The notes: generated from the letters alone by a model not told the origin. Counted from the first letter of the stretch, positions 37,294 to 46,521 are shown. The stretch is DNA of 64,000 nt from Nakamurella multipartita DSM 44233 (GCF_000024365.1 NC_013235.1:4402001-4466000); one strand, 5' to 3'. A program made the numbers and translations.

Positions 37294-38075
37294 GCGGCGT
37301 CAACACCCCGGGGCGGGCCCGCATCGCGGCCCGCACCCTCCGGACCGACCACTGGCGCCGGGCCCCGCTGGTCACCTTCCTCGGGCTGAGCCTGTTCGTG
37401 GTCTACGGCACGGTCCGGGCGTTCTGGGCGGTCAACTACTACGCCGCGCCGTACCTGTCGCCGTTCTACTCACCCTGCATCACCACCGCCTGCGTGCCCG
37501 AGGCCAGCGACTTCGGCCAGCCCATCGCCTGGTGGCCGCTGTCCCCCGCGCTGCTGATCCTGATCTTCCCGCTGGGTTTCCGGTTGACCTGCTACTACTA
37601 CCGCAAGGCCTACTACCGCTCGTTCTGGCAGTCGCCGACGGCCTGTGCGGTGGCCGAACCGCACAAGCGGTACACCGGGGAGACGCAATTCCCGTTGATC
37701 ATGCAGAACGTGCACCGGTATTTCTGGTACGTCGCGATGATCTTCGGCGTGATCTTGACCTACGACGCCATTCTCAGTTTCCGCAATCCGGCGGGCGACT
37801 GGGGCCACATGGGCCTGGGCACCGTGATCCTGCTGATCAACGCCGGACTGATCTGGCTCTACACCCTGTCCTGCCATTCCTGCCGGCACATCATGGGCGG
37901 CAAACTCAAGCATTTCTCCCGGCACCCGATCCGGTACAAGGCCTGGCAGCAGATCTCCAAGCTCAACGCCAAACACATGCAGTTGGCCTGGGTGTCGCTG
38001 ATCTGGCTGGCGGTCACCGATTTCTACATCGTGCTGCTGGCCTCGGGAACCATCCATGACCTGCGGTTCTTCTGA
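37290..38075 (+). CDS. sdhC: Succinate dehydrogenase membrane-anchor (diheme type) subunit
   Basis: 261-aa integral membrane protein with five to six helices and several His residues (NVHRYFWYVAMIFGVI, LYTLSCHSCRHIMGGKLKHF, AKHMQLAWVSLIWLAV) suited to binding two b hemes, as in the actinobacterial Sdh1 (Rv0249c). TTG 37290 overlaps the upstream stop (TTGA) and reads MSGVNTPGRARIAARTLRTD. The anchor passes electrons from SdhB to menaquinone. Start choice is less certain because TTG is rare. Confidence 0.85.
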   Translation: MSGVNTPGRARIAARTLRTDHWRRAPLVTFLGLSLFVVYGTVRAFWAVNYYAAPYLSPFYSPCITTACVPEASDFGQPIAWWPLSPALLILIFPLGFRLTCYYYRKAYYRSFWQSPTACAVAEPHKRYTGETQFPLIMQNVHRYFWYVAMIFGVILTYDAILSFRNPAGDWGHMGLGTVILLINAGLIWLYTLSCHSCRHIMGGKLKHFSRHPIRYKAWQQISKLNAKHMQLAWVSLIWLAVTDFYIVLLASGTIHDLRFF

Positions 38076-38123
38076 GTTCTCGCTCGCCCGGCTCCCCGAC
38101 CCCGCGCCAGGAGGCACCGTTTC

Positions 38124-40064
38124 GTGACCGACCTCGAAGAACACCGCTACGACGTGGTCATCGTCGGGGCCGGCGGCGCGGGCCTGCGGGCCGCGATCGC
38201 CGCCCGCGAGGCCGGCATGCGCACCGCAATCGTCTGCAAGTCGCTGTTCGGCAAGGCGCACACCGTGATGGCCGAGGGCGGCATCGCCGCGTCCATGGGC
38301 AACGCCAACTCCAAGGACAGCTGGCAGGTGCACTTCCGGGACACCATGCGGGGCGGGAAGTTCCTCAACCACCCGCGGATGGCCGAGCTGCACGCGCAGG
38401 AGGCGCCCGACCGGGTCTGGGAACTGGAGACCTACGGGGCGCTGTTCGACCGCACCCCGGACGGGCGGATCAGCCAGCGCAACTTCGGCGGCCACGAATA
38501 CCCCCGGCTGGCCCACGTGGGCGACCGCACCGGACTGGAGCTGATCCGCACGCTGCAGCAGAAGATCGTCTCGCTGCGCCAGGACGAGGACAACGCGGCC
38601 ACCGCGGCCGGCGGCGAGCCGCCGGCCGACGAGGACGCCGGGCTGCGAGTGTTCGCCGAGGTGACGATCACCGAGCTGCTGCGCGACGAGACCGGGGCGA
38701 TCGCCGGGGCGTTCGGCTACCGCCGGGAAACCGGCACGTTCGTGGTGTTCCACGCGCCCGCGGTCATCCTGGCCACCGGCGGGATCGGCAAGTCGTTCAA
38801 GGTGACCAGCAATTCCTGGGAATACACCGGCGACGGCAACGCGCTGGCTCTGCGGGCCGGCTCGACCCTGGTGAACATGGAATTCATCCAGTTCCACCCG
38901 ACCGGCATGGTGTGGCCGCCGTCGGTGAAAGGCATTCTGGTCACCGAATCGGTTCGCGGTGACGGCGGCGTGCTGCGCAATTCCGAGGGCAAGCGGTTCA
39001 TGTTCGACTACGTGCCCGACGTGTTCCGGTCCAAATACGCCGAGACCGAGGAAGAGGCGGACGGCTGGTACAAAGACCCGGAGAATCATCGCCGGCCGCC
39101 GGAGCTGCTCCCCCGCGACGAGGTGGCCCGGGCGATCAACTCCGAGGTGAAGGCCGGCCGGCAGACCCCGCACGGCGGGGTGTTCCTGGACGTGTCGACC
39201 CGGCTGCCGGCCGAGGAGATCAAGCGCCGGCTGCCCTCGATGCACCACCAGTTCTCCGAGCTGGCCGACGTCGACATCACCAATGAGCCGATGGAGGTCG
39301 GCCCGACCTGCCACTACGTGATGGGTGGCATCCAGGTCGACCCGGACACCGCGGCGGCGGCCCGGGTGCCGGGCCTGTTCGCCTGCGGCGAGGTGGCCGG
39401 CGGCATGCACGGCTCGAACCGGCTCGGCGGCAACTCGCTGTCCGACCTGCTCGTCTTCGGCCGGCGGGCCGGCCTGGGCGCGGCGGAGTACGTCACCGGC
39501 CTCGGCGACGCGCTCCCGGTGCCGGCGGTGGGCTCGATCGAGGCGGCGGCCCGGTCCGCGCTCGCGCCGTTCGATCGCGAGGACGGGGAGAACCCGTACA
39601 CCTTGCATCGGGAGCTGCAGCAGACGATGAACGACCTGGTCGGCATCATCCGCAAGGAATCTGAGATCGAACGAGCGATCCAGTCGCTGGCGGCGATGAA
39701 GCCGCGCGTCGCCGCGGTCAGCGTCGAGGGCCACCGCCAGTTCAACCCCGGCTGGCACCTGGCCCTGGACCTGGTCAACATGCTGCAGGTCAGCGAGTGC
39801 GTGGCCAAGGCCGCGCTGATCCGGCAGGAGAGCCGCGGCGGGCACACCCGTGACGACTACCCGCAGATGAGCGCGGACTGGCGCCGCCGCCTGCTGATCT
39901 GCGCGCTCGACGGCGCCGGCGGGGTGACGGTGCAGCCGGAGCCGATCACCCCGATCCGGCCCGACCTGCTCGCCCTGTTCGAGCGCTCCGAGCTGGCCAA
40001 GTACCTGACCGAGGACGAGCTGACCCCGTTGGACGAGCAGCAGGAGGCCGGACATGGGTCGTGA
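38124..40064 (+). CDS. sdhA: Succinate dehydrogenase flavoprotein subunit
   Basis: 646-aa FAD subunit oxidising succinate to fumarate. Seen are VVIVGAGGAGLRAAIAAREAG (FAD-binding GxGxxG, positions about 10-30), the covalent FAD site region AHTVMAEGGIAASMGNA, the active-site part FIQFHPTGM, and SNRLGGNSLSDLLVFGRRAG (about 430-449). GTG 38124 has AGGAGG nine bases upstream. It overlaps sdhB by 11 bases. The type is that of actinobacterial Sdh1 enzymes; reverse fumarate reduction is possible in principle. Confidence 0.96.
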   Translation: MTDLEEHRYDVVIVGAGGAGLRAAIAAREAGMRTAIVCKSLFGKAHTVMAEGGIAASMGNANSKDSWQVHFRDTMRGGKFLNHPRMAELHAQEAPDRVWELETYGALFDRTPDGRISQRNFGGHEYPRLAHVGDRTGLELIRTLQQKIVSLRQDEDNAATAAGGEPPADEDAGLRVFAEVTITELLRDETGAIAGAFGYRRETGTFVVFHAPAVILATGGIGKSFKVTSNSWEYTGDGNALALRAGSTLVNMEFIQFHPTGMVWPPSVKGILVTESVRGDGGVLRNSEGKRFMFDYVPDVFRSKYAETEEEADGWYKDPENHRRPPELLPRDEVARAINSEVKAGRQTPHGGVFLDVSTRLPAEEIKRRLPSMHHQFSELADVDITNEPMEVGPTCHYVMGGIQVDPDTAAAARVPGLFACGEVAGGMHGSNRLGGNSLSDLLVFGRRAGLGAAEYVTGLGDALPVPAVGSIEAAARSALAPFDREDGENPYTLHRELQQTMNDLVGIIRKESEIERAIQSLAAMKPRVAAVSVEGHRQFNPGWHLALDLVNMLQVSECVAKAALIRQESRGGHTRDDYPQMSADWRRRLLICALDGAGGVTVQPEPITPIRPDLLALFERSELAKYLTEDELTPLDEQQEAGHGS

Positions 40065-40812
40065 CGCGCATTTCCGGGTCTGGCGGGGCGACGCCGCCGG
40101 CGGGGACCTGCAGGACTACACCGTCGAGGTGAACGAGGGTGAGGTGGTGCTGGACATCATCCACCGGCTGCAGGCCACCCAGGCCGGGGATCTGGCCGTC
40201 CGGTGGAACTGCAAGGCGGGCAAGTGCGGGTCGTGCAGCGCGGAGATCAACGGCCGGCCGCGGCTGCTGTGCATGACCCGGATGTCGATCTTCGATCCGG
40301 ACGAGACGATCACGGTGACGCCGATGCGGGCGTTCCCGGTCATCCGCGACCTGGTCACCGACGTCTCGTTCAACTACCGCAAGGCCCGGCAGATCCCGGC
40401 CTTCGCCCCGCCACCCGACCTGGCCCCCGGCGAGTACCGGATGCAGCAGGTCGACGTCGAGCGGTCCCAGGAATTCCGCAAATGCATCGAATGCTTCCTG
40501 TGCCAGAACGTGTGCCACGTGGTCCGCGACCACGAGGAGAACAAGCCGGCGTTCGCCGGCCCGCGGTTCCTGATCCGGGCGGCCGAGCTGGACATGCACC
40601 CGCTGGACGCGCGGACCGACCGCCGCGAGTTCGCCCGCGAGCACCAGGGCATCGGGCTGTGCAACATCACCAAGTGCTGCACCGAGGTCTGCCCCGAGCA
40701 CATCAAGATCACCGACAACGCGATCATCCCGATGAAGGAACGGGTCGTCGACCGGTCCTACGATCCCCTGGTCTGGTTGGGCAACAAGCTGTTCCGGCGC
40801 CGCCGGGACTGA
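40054..40812 (+). CDS. sdhB: Succinate dehydrogenase iron-sulfur subunit
   Basis: 252-aa Fe-S protein. The [2Fe-2S] site is NCKAGKCGSCSAEINGRPRLLC (given by its cysteines at residues about 52, 57, 60 and 72). The [4Fe-4S] and [3Fe-4S] ligands lie in CIECFLCQNVCHVV and CNITKCCTEVCPEHIKI. ATG 40054 overlaps the sdhA end by 11 bases. The last gene of the operon; the following genes are on the other strand. Confidence 0.96.
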   Translation: MGRDAHFRVWRGDAAGGDLQDYTVEVNEGEVVLDIIHRLQATQAGDLAVRWNCKAGKCGSCSAEINGRPRLLCMTRMSIFDPDETITVTPMRAFPVIRDLVTDVSFNYRKARQIPAFAPPPDLAPGEYRMQQVDVERSQEFRKCIECFLCQNVCHVVRDHEENKPAFAGPRFLIRAAELDMHPLDARTDRREFAREHQGIGLCNITKCCTEVCPEHIKITDNAIIPMKERVVDRSYDPLVWLGNKLFRRRRD

Positions 40813-40828
40813 CTGTCCGTCCGTGCAC

Positions 40829-41269
40829 TCAGGAGCGACCCAGCCGGCTCCACAGGCCGCGTTTGCGCCCCTGCTCCTCCGCGCCGCCGCGGGTGGAGGG
40901 CGCGCCCTTCTCCAGGTCCTGCTCGGTCGGCTCGGGCACCTCGACCTTGTCGTCCAGGACCACCCCGACCAGCCGCCCGTTGTCCACGACCGGGGTGCCC
41001 GCATCCGCCGCGGCGACCTGCGCCCGGCTCACCGGCGGGCGCGGCGTCGAGGAGGACAGGTCCAGCGCCTCGTGCAGCGGGGTGGCCGAGAGCTGGTTGG
41101 TCATCGCGGCCTGCAGCTCGGCCATGGCCAGCACGTGGTACTCGGGCCCGGCCGGCGCCTGCACGACCACGACGACCGGCAGCTTGCCCGTCTTGGCGGT
41201 GAGCAGGGCCAGTCGGGTCGGCCCAACCGTATCCGTCGCCGGCACCGCGATCACCGATTCGACCCGCAT
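40829..41269 (-). CDS. CBS-domain-like protein
   Basis: 146 aa. The clearest CBS-like strand pair is TPVVDNGRLVGVVLDDKV; an N-terminal half (ALLTAKTGKLPVVVVVQAPA, EYHVLAMAELQAAMTN) may be a degenerate second CBS motif. The last 30 residues are charged and end in Arg-rich sequence. Such proteins bind adenosyl nucleotides, but no partner is encoded nearby. ATG 41269. Convergent with sdhB with 16 bases between. Assignment is moderate. Confidence 0.55.
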   Translation of the reverse strand: MRVESVIAVPATDTVGPTRLALLTAKTGKLPVVVVVQAPAGPEYHVLAMAELQAAMTNQLSATPLHEALDLSSSTPRPPVSRAQVAAADAGTPVVDNGRLVGVVLDDKVEVPEPTEQDLEKGAPSTRGGAEEQGRKRGLWSRLGRS

Positions 41270-41322
41270 GGCCCGAACCTACAAGAGCGGCGCGGGGCCG
41301 GCACGACGGCGCCGGCGCCGGG

Positions 41323-41712
41323 TCAGGAGGTGACCGGGCCGCGCCGGGCGGCGACGAATGAGCGCACGCCGACGGCGAGGTAGGCCACCAGGATCAGGAA
41401 CATGATGGTGCTGACCACGACGGCGGTGGGCCGCTGCGCGGTGCCGGCGAAGACCTGACCGATCTTGACCACGTTCATCAACGATCCGAGCGCGCCCAAT
41501 AGCGCGACGGCGAGCGCGGCGTGGATGGCGTGCCGGCGCAGCTTGTCCTGCCGGGCCAGTACCCCGCAGATCGCCAGAAGCACCCCGACCAGGGCGGGGA
41601 TCAGGGCGGTGAGGCTGGCCGCGCCGGAGAGCGCGTAACCGGCGATGCCCAGCACGGTGAGCACGGCACCAGCGGCCAGGGTGATGGTCGTCATCGGCGT
41701 CGAGGTGTTCAT
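41323..41712 (-). CDS. Four-helix membrane protein of unknown function
   Basis: 129 aa, helices at about 9-27, 32-52 (LTALIPALVGVLLAICGVLA), 62-82 and 98-120. A positive patch (RQDKLRRHAIHA) follows helix 2. The layout of small actinobacterial membrane proteins often next to kinases, but no family name is certain. ATG 41712 reads MNTSTPMTTIT. It could be cotranscribed with the upstream PASTA pseudokinase 83 bases away. Confidence 0.6.
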   Translation of the reverse strand: MNTSTPMTTITLAAGAVLTVLGIAGYALSGAASLTALIPALVGVLLAICGVLARQDKLRRHAIHAALAVALLGALGSLMNVVKIGQVFAGTAQRPTAVVVSTIMFLILVAYLAVGVRSFVAARRGPVTS

Positions 41713-41795
41713 GGCTGCGAACCTACCCAGCCGGCCGGGACGCGCCGGCCTGCCAGACGAAGATCGTGACGACCTTCACCGGCGGGCCGGTCCGG

Positions 41796-43133
41796 TCAGC
41801 CCTCGACCTCGACGGTGACGTCGGTGCCCGCGTCCACCTCGGTCTTCTCCGAGGGCCGCTGGTTGACGATGGTGCCGGCCGGAGCCTTGTTGGTGTCCAC
41901 CACGGTGACCGTGCCCAGCTGCAGTTCCTTGTCCTGCAGCGCGGCACTGGCCCGGGCCACGGTCATGCCGATGACGTTGGGCACGGCGACCTTGGCCGGC
42001 GGCGGCGGGGTGGTGATGACCACCAGGGTCAGCCAGAGGGCGGCCACGAGCGCGACGGCGAGCCCGCCCAGGCCGACGTAGGTCCACCGTTTGCGGTGCG
42101 CGGCCGCCCGTTCCGGGTCGAGCGGCTCGACCTCGTCGAGCACCGGCAGGGTCAGGCCGGGGGCCAGCAGCGGGGCGTTGAGCCGGGACGCCGGGGCGCC
42201 CGCCCCGGCCGCGACCCCGGCGGTCACCCGGGGACGGACCGCGGTGGCCGTGGCCGGCCCGCGCCGGGACACCGGCTCGGGCGCGGCGAAGCTCTCCCGA
42301 GCGGCGACGGTCCGTCCGGCCAGCGCCCGTTCGATGTCGGTCCGCATCTGATCCGCGGTCTGGTAGCGGTTGTCGGGGTTCTTGCTCAACGCCTTGAGCA
42401 CGATCGCATCGACGTCGCGCGGGATGCCCGAGATCACCTCGCCCGGGGCCCGGGGCGCCTGGCGCAGGTGCGCGTCGGCCACGGCCTGCGGGGTCGTCCC
42501 GACGAACGGCGCCCGGCCGGTGAGCATCTCGAACATCACGCAGCCCAGCGTGTACAGGTCGCTGCGCTTGTCGGGCAGCCCACCCCGGATCTGCTCGGGC
42601 GAGTTGTACTGCCGGGCCACCACTTCCGGCGTCCCGGTGCGCTCGCCGATGTTGATCACCTTGACCTGATCGGCGCCGTCGCTGCCCCGGCTCGGGTCGA
42701 TCAGCACGTTCACCGGGGTGAGGTGACAGGGCACCATGTTGCGCCGGTGGGCGTGGTCCAGGGCGGCACACAGCTCGGCCGCGATCTGCAGGGCCCGGCG
42801 CCACGGCAGCGTGCCCTGCCGGGCCAATACGGTGCGCAGGGTGTCCCCCGGCACGTACTCCATGACCACGAACGGGACGCTGCCCGCGTCGCTCGGGGTG
42901 TCACCGGTGTCGTAGACCGCGACGAACGCGGGATGGTTCAGGGCCGCGGCGTGGTTGGCCACCTGCCGGAAGCTGTCCTGGATCGAGTCCTGCGTGGTCA
43001 GGTCCGCGCGCAGGACCTTGATCGCCACGTCCCGGTCCATCAGCAGGTCACGGCCGCGGCGGACCACCGAGATCTCGTCCTGGCCGATGACATCGGTCGC
43101 CTGATATCGGTTCGCGTAGCGATAGCCGACCAT
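41796..43133 (-). CDS. PASTA-domain Ser/Thr pseudokinase
   Basis: 445 aa with PknB-like layout: kinase fold (about 10-280), linker, one membrane helix (about 353-373) and one extracellular PASTA domain (VAVPNVIGMTVARASAALQD). The VAIK lysine is kept (K39) and so is NSPEQ. The glycine loop is lost (IGQDEISVVRRG), HRDLKP is replaced by PCHLTP (135-140), and DFG by NIG (161-163). Both catalytic aspartates are therefore missing and phosphotransfer is not expected. It may act as a scaffold or muropeptide sensor for a true kinase elsewhere. Gene is otherwise intact. Confidence 0.87.
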   Translation of the reverse strand: MVGYRYANRYQATDVIGQDEISVVRRGRDLLMDRDVAIKVLRADLTTQDSIQDSFRQVANHAAALNHPAFVAVYDTGDTPSDAGSVPFVVMEYVPGDTLRTVLARQGTLPWRRALQIAAELCAALDHAHRRNMVPCHLTPVNVLIDPSRGSDGADQVKVINIGERTGTPEVVARQYNSPEQIRGGLPDKRSDLYTLGCVMFEMLTGRAPFVGTTPQAVADAHLRQAPRAPGEVISGIPRDVDAIVLKALSKNPDNRYQTADQMRTDIERALAGRTVAARESFAAPEPVSRRGPATATAVRPRVTAGVAAGAGAPASRLNAPLLAPGLTLPVLDEVEPLDPERAAAHRKRWTYVGLGGLAVALVAALWLTLVVITTPPPPAKVAVPNVIGMTVARASAALQDKELQLGTVTVVDTNKAPAGTIVNQRPSEKTEVDAGTDVTVEVEG

Positions 43134-43324
43134 CGGTCACACTCCCACATCTGCCCCGGGCATACGAGATGGTCGACATCTACCAGCCGGGACCGGCCGA
43201 GCCCGGCAGGACGTGCCCGAGTGTCGGTAAACGTTACGAATCCGACCCGGACCCGTACGGTCGGCGATGGACCTACGCGGCAAACAACGCCGGGCCGGCG
43301 AACGAGCGCGATCGAGGTGTGGAC

Positions 43325-44560
43325 GTGACGACGGATCGATCCTTCGAACAGGTCATCTGGTGGCAGGTATATCCGCTGGGTTTTGGCGGCGCCCCGATTC
43401 GGCAGGCCCACACCCCCGGTCACCGGCTGCGCCGGCTGCTCGGCTGGTTGGACGAGGTGGTGGAGCTGGGCTGCACCGGGCTGCTGCTCGGGCCGATCTG
43501 CGCGTCGGCGACGCACGGGTACGACAGCGTCGATCTGCGGCGGATCGACCCGCGCCTGGGCACCGAGCACGACTTCGACGACCTGGTCGCCGGCTGCCGA
43601 TCCCGGGGCCTGCGCCTGCTGCTGGACGGGGTGTTCAGCCACGTCGGCCGCGATCATCCGCTGGTCGCGCAGGCGCTCGCCGAAGGCCCCGACAGTGCCG
43701 CGGCCGCCCTGTTCGACATCGACTGGTCCGACCCGGCCGACCCGCACCCACGGGTGTTCGAGGGCCACGACACCCTGGTCCGGCTGAACCACTCCGGTGA
43801 CGCCGCCGCCGACTGGGTCACCGACGTGCTGATCCACTGGTTGGACCGCGGCGCCGACGGCTGGCGGCTGGATGCGGCCTATTCGGTGCCGCCCCCGTTC
43901 TGGGCCCGCGTGCTGGCCGCCACTCGCGAGAAGCACCCCGACGCCTGGTTTCTCGGCGAGGTCATCCACGGCGACTACCCGGATTTCGTGACCCGCTCCA
44001 CCGTCGACTCGGTGACCCAGTACGAGCTGTGGAAGGCGATCTGGTCCTCGCTCAAGGACGGCAACTTCTTCGAGCTGGACTGGACGCTGCAGCGGCACAA
44101 CGACTTCCTGGATCACTTCCGGCCCAACACCTTCATCGGCAACCACGACGTCACCCGGATCGCCTCTCAGGTCGGCCCGACGCTGGTGCCGGTCGCGCTG
44201 ACGATCCTGCTCACCGTCGGCGGCATCCCGTCGATCTACTACGGCGACGAGCGCGGTTTCACCGGGGTCAAGCAGGACCGGCTGGGTGGCGACGACGCGG
44301 TCCGGCCCGAGTACCCCGACTCGCCCGCCGATCTGCCCCGCAACGATCTGTGGCGGATGCACGCCGGGCTCATCGACGTGCGCCGGAGCCGGCCCTGGTT
44401 GGCCGGCGCGTCCACCGAATCGCTGGAGCTGACCAACACCCGCTACCGGTACCGCGCATCCGGCGACGGCGAGCACCTGGACGTCGAGCTGGACCTGGAC
44501 CGGCCGTCGGTGCTGATCCGGGACGCCGGCGGCGGGACGATCTGGGAGCACGCCGGCTGA
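43325..44560 (+). CDS. Glycoside hydrolase family 13 (alpha-amylase family) enzyme
   Basis: 411 aa, cytoplasmic, single catalytic domain. Conserved regions: GVFSHVGRDHP (region I), DGWRLDAAYSV with the nucleophile Asp (region II), WFLGEVIHGDY with the acid Glu (III), and FIGNHDVTRI (IV). GTG 43325 has GAGGTG five bases upstream; longer frames to 43169 lack a site. Helices start WWQVYPLGF, like oligosaccharide-acting GH13 members. Substrate could be maltooligosaccharides, trehalose or sucrose. It is alone, between the pseudokinase and the XRE regulator. Confidence 0.88.
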   Translation: MTTDRSFEQVIWWQVYPLGFGGAPIRQAHTPGHRLRRLLGWLDEVVELGCTGLLLGPICASATHGYDSVDLRRIDPRLGTEHDFDDLVAGCRSRGLRLLLDGVFSHVGRDHPLVAQALAEGPDSAAAALFDIDWSDPADPHPRVFEGHDTLVRLNHSGDAAADWVTDVLIHWLDRGADGWRLDAAYSVPPPFWARVLAATREKHPDAWFLGEVIHGDYPDFVTRSTVDSVTQYELWKAIWSSLKDGNFFELDWTLQRHNDFLDHFRPNTFIGNHDVTRIASQVGPTLVPVALTILLTVGGIPSIYYGDERGFTGVKQDRLGGDDAVRPEYPDSPADLPRNDLWRMHAGLIDVRRSRPWLAGASTESLELTNTRYRYRASGDGEHLDVELDLDRPSVLIRDAGGGTIWEHAG

Positions 44561-44572
44561 TCCCTGGCTGTC

Positions 44573-45136
44573 CTAGGCGGGCCCGGCGCCGTCCGGCTCC
44601 CAGCGGATCACCAGCACCACGTCGGCCGGGCGCTCGTCCAGGGCCCGGTAACTGTGCGGGCCGTCGCTGACCCAACTCGTCGACATCCCGGTGTCCAGGG
44701 TGACCTCGGCGCCCTGCCGGCCGGCCGCCACCCGGCCGCGCACCACCAGCAGGTGCTCGACGACCGCCGGTCCGTGCGCCTGCGATACGTGCGTCGACCC
44801 CGGCTCGAGCCGGATCGCGTAGACCTCCACCGTCACGTCGTCATCGGTTCCCGACGGGCCGGTCGCCGACGTGTCCAGCAGCCGGGCGGCGATCCCGGGG
44901 CTGGACACCTGCGCTCCCACCTGCTCGGCCAGCAACCAGGACAGCGGCCGCCCGAGGGCGTTGGCCAGCCCGTACAGGGTGCTCAACGTGGGGTTGCGGG
45001 TGCCGTTCTCGATCTCCGAGAGCGACCCCTTGCCAATACCGGCCGCCTGGGCCAGGCCGCCGACCGACAGTCCCTGCTCGGTCCGGGCCGCGCGCAGTCG
45101 CTCGCCGATCAGGTGCGGCAGATCCGGGGAGTCCAC
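44573..45136 (-). CDS. XRE-family regulator with C-terminal cupin
   Basis: 187 aa. HTH (GERLRAARTEQGLSVGGLAQ then AAGIGKGSLSEIENGTRNPT) followed by a cupin sensor (EPGSTHVSQAHGPAVVEHLL). GTG 45136 has a -10 TAGGGT seven bases upstream and no separate ribosome site, suggesting leaderless translation. It is divergent from benE, with an extended palindrome between them, so it very likely controls benE in response to an aromatic or small-acid ligand bound by the cupin. Confidence 0.85.
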   Translation of the reverse strand: MDSPDLPHLIGERLRAARTEQGLSVGGLAQAAGIGKGSLSEIENGTRNPTLSTLYGLANALGRPLSWLLAEQVGAQVSSPGIAARLLDTSATGPSGTDDDVTVEVYAIRLEPGSTHVSQAHGPAVVEHLLVVRGRVAAGRQGAEVTLDTGMSTSWVSDGPHSYRALDERPADVVLVIRWEPDGAGPA

Positions 45137-45158
45137 TCCCGGGACCCTACCGGCGGTG

Positions 45159-45200
45159 TTCCATGAACAGAACGCTCCTGCTACGGTTCTGTTTATGGAA
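45159..45200. promoter_or_regulatory. Palindromic operator overlapping the benE promoter and start codon
   Basis: TTCCATGAACAGAAC and GTTCTGTTTATGGAA are inverted repeats with 14 of 15 positions matching, 12 bases apart. The right arm contains the benE ATG (45195). A -10 TACGGT sits between the arms seven bases before that ATG. Binding would block transcription and translation start; the divergent XRE regulator is the natural ligand protein. Confidence 0.75.
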
Positions 45201-46397
45201 CGTTCGTGGACGCAGCCCGTCGGCGTCGGCGTGGTAACGGCGCTGGTCGGGTTCACCAGCTCGTTCGCGGTGGTGCTGGCCGGCCTGCAGGCGGTGGGGG
45301 CCGACACCGCCCAGGCCGCCTCCGGGCTGGCCGTGCTCTGCGTGCTGCAGGGCGCCGGCACGATCTGGCTGAGCCAGCGGCACCGCACCCCGCTGACCCT
45401 GGCCTGGTCGACGCCCGGCGCGGCGCTGCTGGTCGCCGCGGCCGGCCTGCAGATCGGGTGGTCGGCGGCCGTCGGGGCGTTCGTCGTGACCGGGGCATTG
45501 CTGGCCATCACCGGGCTGTGGCCGTGGTTGGGCCGGACGGTCGCCCGGATCCCGGCCCCGCTGGCCCAGGCGATGCTGGCCGGCGTGCTGCTGACCCTGT
45601 GCCTGCAGCCGATCACCGCGCTGACGGTCAGCCCGTTGCTGGTCGCCCCCGTGATCGTCGTCTGGCTGGGGTTGCAGCGGCTGGCCCCGCGCTGGTCGAC
45701 CCCGGCCGCGTTCCTGCTCGCGCTGGCCCTGATCGTGGGTGATGCCGTGCTGTCCGGTCAGGGCGTCACACTGCTGGCGCCGGTCGTGAGCCTCACCGTC
45801 CCCACCGTCACCTGGACCGCGGTCGTCGGCATCGCGATACCGCTGTACGTGGTGACCATGGCCTCGCAGAACGTGCCCGGGGTGGCCGTGATGAGCGCCG
45901 CCGGGTACGCGGTGCCCTGGCGGGAGTCCTTGCTGCTGACCGGCCTGGGCACGATGGCCGGTGCCGGCGCCGGGGCCCACGCGGTCAACCTGGCCGCGAT
46001 CAGCGCGGCGCTGCCGGCGTCCGCCGAGGCCCACCCGGACCCCCGCCGCCGGTGGATCGCCTCGACCACCGCCGGCGTGACCTACCTGTTGCTGGCCCCG
46101 CTGGCGGCCACGTTGACCGCCCTGGTGGCCGGGGCTCCGCCCGGCGTCATCGAGTCGGTGGCCGGGCTGGCCCTGCTCGGCACCCTGGCCGCCTGCCTGG
46201 CCGCCGCGACCGCCGATCCGGGCGAGCGGCTGCCGGCGGTGGCGGCGTTCCTGGTCGCGGCCAGCGGGGTGAGCGCGCTGGGCATCGGTGCGGCGTTCTG
46301 GGCGCTGCTGGCCGGGTTGGCGGTGCGGACCGTGCTGCGGCCCCGCGATCCTCGAGCCGCCGAGAAGCCTCGATCGGGCCGGCACGCCCGCGTCTAA
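45195..46397 (+). CDS. benE: Benzoate/H+ symporter BenE family transporter
   Basis: 400-aa permease with about 12 membrane helices. Family features include GVVTALVGFTSSFAVVLAGL near the start, TLAWSTPGAALLVAAA and VTMASQNVPGVAVMSAAGY in the middle. ATG 45195 lies inside an operator and seven bases after a -10, giving a leaderless mRNA. No benzoate-degradation genes are nearby, so the true substrate could be another aromatic acid. Divergently paired with the XRE-cupin regulator. Confidence 0.88.
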   Translation: MERSWTQPVGVGVVTALVGFTSSFAVVLAGLQAVGADTAQAASGLAVLCVLQGAGTIWLSQRHRTPLTLAWSTPGAALLVAAAGLQIGWSAAVGAFVVTGALLAITGLWPWLGRTVARIPAPLAQAMLAGVLLTLCLQPITALTVSPLLVAPVIVVWLGLQRLAPRWSTPAAFLLALALIVGDAVLSGQGVTLLAPVVSLTVPTVTWTAVVGIAIPLYVVTMASQNVPGVAVMSAAGYAVPWRESLLLTGLGTMAGAGAGAHAVNLAAISAALPASAEAHPDPRRRWIASTTAGVTYLLLAPLAATLTALVAGAPPGVIESVAGLALLGTLAACLAAATADPGERLPAVAAFLVAASGVSALGIGAAFWALLAGLAVRTVLRPRDPRAAEKPRSGRHARV

Positions 46398-46521
46398 GGC
46401 GGCTCATCCGGCGAGAAGGATGCGCCCGCGGGTGACGGGGGCGCAGGCTTCGCTCGTGGTGGCGACCGGCGCCGTCGAACGCCGGGCCGTCATTGCCTCG
46501 CCCCGTCGAAAGGACCACGCC

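Noticed and set aside
37470-40055. 861-aa minus-strand frame opposite sdhC-sdhA
   Set aside because: Shadow of sdhA; sdh genes have complete cofactor motifs.
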